A DNA stretch of 6,535 nucleotides from Actinomycetota bacterium (GTDB taxonomy: Bacteria; Actinomycetota; Acidimicrobiia; Acidimicrobiales; Ilumatobacteraceae). Made by a program: the position numbers and the translations under genes. Shown piece by piece: positions 6,359 through 6,535 of this stretch (position 1 is its first letter; every line of letters starts with the position of its first letter). Location: positions 1-6,535 of the forward strand of contig SYDZ01000196.1 in the NCBI GenBank assembly GCA_005801025.1. Direction: 5' to 3'. A model generated the notes under the pieces. That model did not search any database. It saw only the letters and a list, made by a program, of their open reading frames with translations, and was not told where the DNA came from.

Positions 6359-6362
6359 CTCC
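6359..6362 (-). promoter_or_regulatory. Ribosome binding site of the 78-residue gene
   Basis: GGAG on the minus strand lies five bases before ATG 6353. It is one of the clearest ribosome binding sites in the window and selects this start over the longer frame. Confidence 0.6.
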
Positions 6363-6453
6363 ATATCGTTGATGCCACAATCCTCAAGTCGTGCCCCACC
6401 ATAATTGCTAGCGCCACACGCACTCACCTTCGTGAAGAAGTAATCTGAGTGAT
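6363..6453. promoter_or_regulatory. Divergent intergenic region with possible promoters
   Basis: This gap of about 90 bases lies between two divergently placed starts. On the plus strand CATAAT at 6400-6405 is one base from the canonical -10 and would give a leader of about 42 bases to ATG 6454. On the minus strand TATGGT (6403-6398) is a possible -10 for the 78-residue gene. The two hexamers overlap. No convincing -35 is seen and no operator can be named. Confidence 0.28.
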
Positions 6454-6535
6454 ATGCATACTCTTTCTTCCTCGCAGTACATGCAATCTTTGCGTTCATC
6501 AATTGACGACTTGCAACTACTCAGTGTGAACAATC
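6454..6535 (+). CDS. N-terminal fragment of an unidentified gene (3' end outside window)
   Basis: From ATG 6454 the frame is open for 27 codons to the window edge, giving a polar Ser/Leu-rich peptide that begins MHTLSSSQYMQSLRSSIDDL. The purine-rich GAAGAAG at 6434-6440 lies 13 bases upstream, slightly far for a ribosome binding site. An in-frame TGA at 6433-6435 bounds the 5' side. The peptide has no signal sequence or recognisable motif. In many Actinomycetota genes such as pgi, zwf or opcA follow tkt-tal, but nothing visible here identifies any of these, and the intervening minus-strand gene weakens the operon argument. Confidence 0.4.
   Translation, partial: MHTLSSSQYMQSLRSSIDDLQLLSVNN

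Overview
The window is about 6.5 kb of dense bacterial chromosome. It most likely comes from an Actinomycetota genome of moderate GC, possibly an aquatic lineage. The evidence is the adjacent transketolase-transaldolase pair, the long actinobacterial-type transaldolase, an actinobacterial-style NagA, GTG starts, and start codons sitting 7-8 bases after TAnnnT -10 elements, as in leaderless transcripts. This placement is from recognition of the families only. No database search was possible.

Layout. Positions 1-117 (+) hold the last 38 codons of a probable amidohydrolase. Its end runs tail to tail into a minus-strand pair: an alpha/beta hydrolase (1364 down to 561), then a PaaI-type hotdog thioesterase (564 down to 91), joined by a 4-base GTGA stop/start overlap. 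A 60-base divergent region (1365-1424) separates this pair from a plus-strand run. That run is an N-acetylglucosamine-6-phosphate deacetylase (nagA, 1425-2537), a 131-residue protein of unknown function (2560-2955), transketolase (tkt, 3001-4971) and transaldolase (tal, 5014-6120). A small helical protein (6353 down to 6117, minus) meets tal with overlapping stop codons. Another divergent region of about 100 bases leads to the start of an unidentified plus-strand gene cut off by the window end. No gap exceeds 300 bases.

Function. tkt and tal together form the non-oxidative pentose phosphate branch, linking fructose-6-phosphate and glyceraldehyde-3-phosphate with pentose phosphates. NagA would supply glucosamine-6-phosphate from amino sugar or cell wall recycling. 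That feeds fructose-6-phosphate only through a deaminase (NagB) not present here. The minus-strand hydrolase/thioesterase pair looks like a separate acyl-ester or acyl-CoA module with unknown substrates.

I see no CRISPR array, mobile element, tRNA or rRNA, and no convincing new system. The least explained parts are the 131-residue and 78-residue proteins, the overlapping divergent -10 candidates before nagA, and an inverted repeat across the tkt stop codon.
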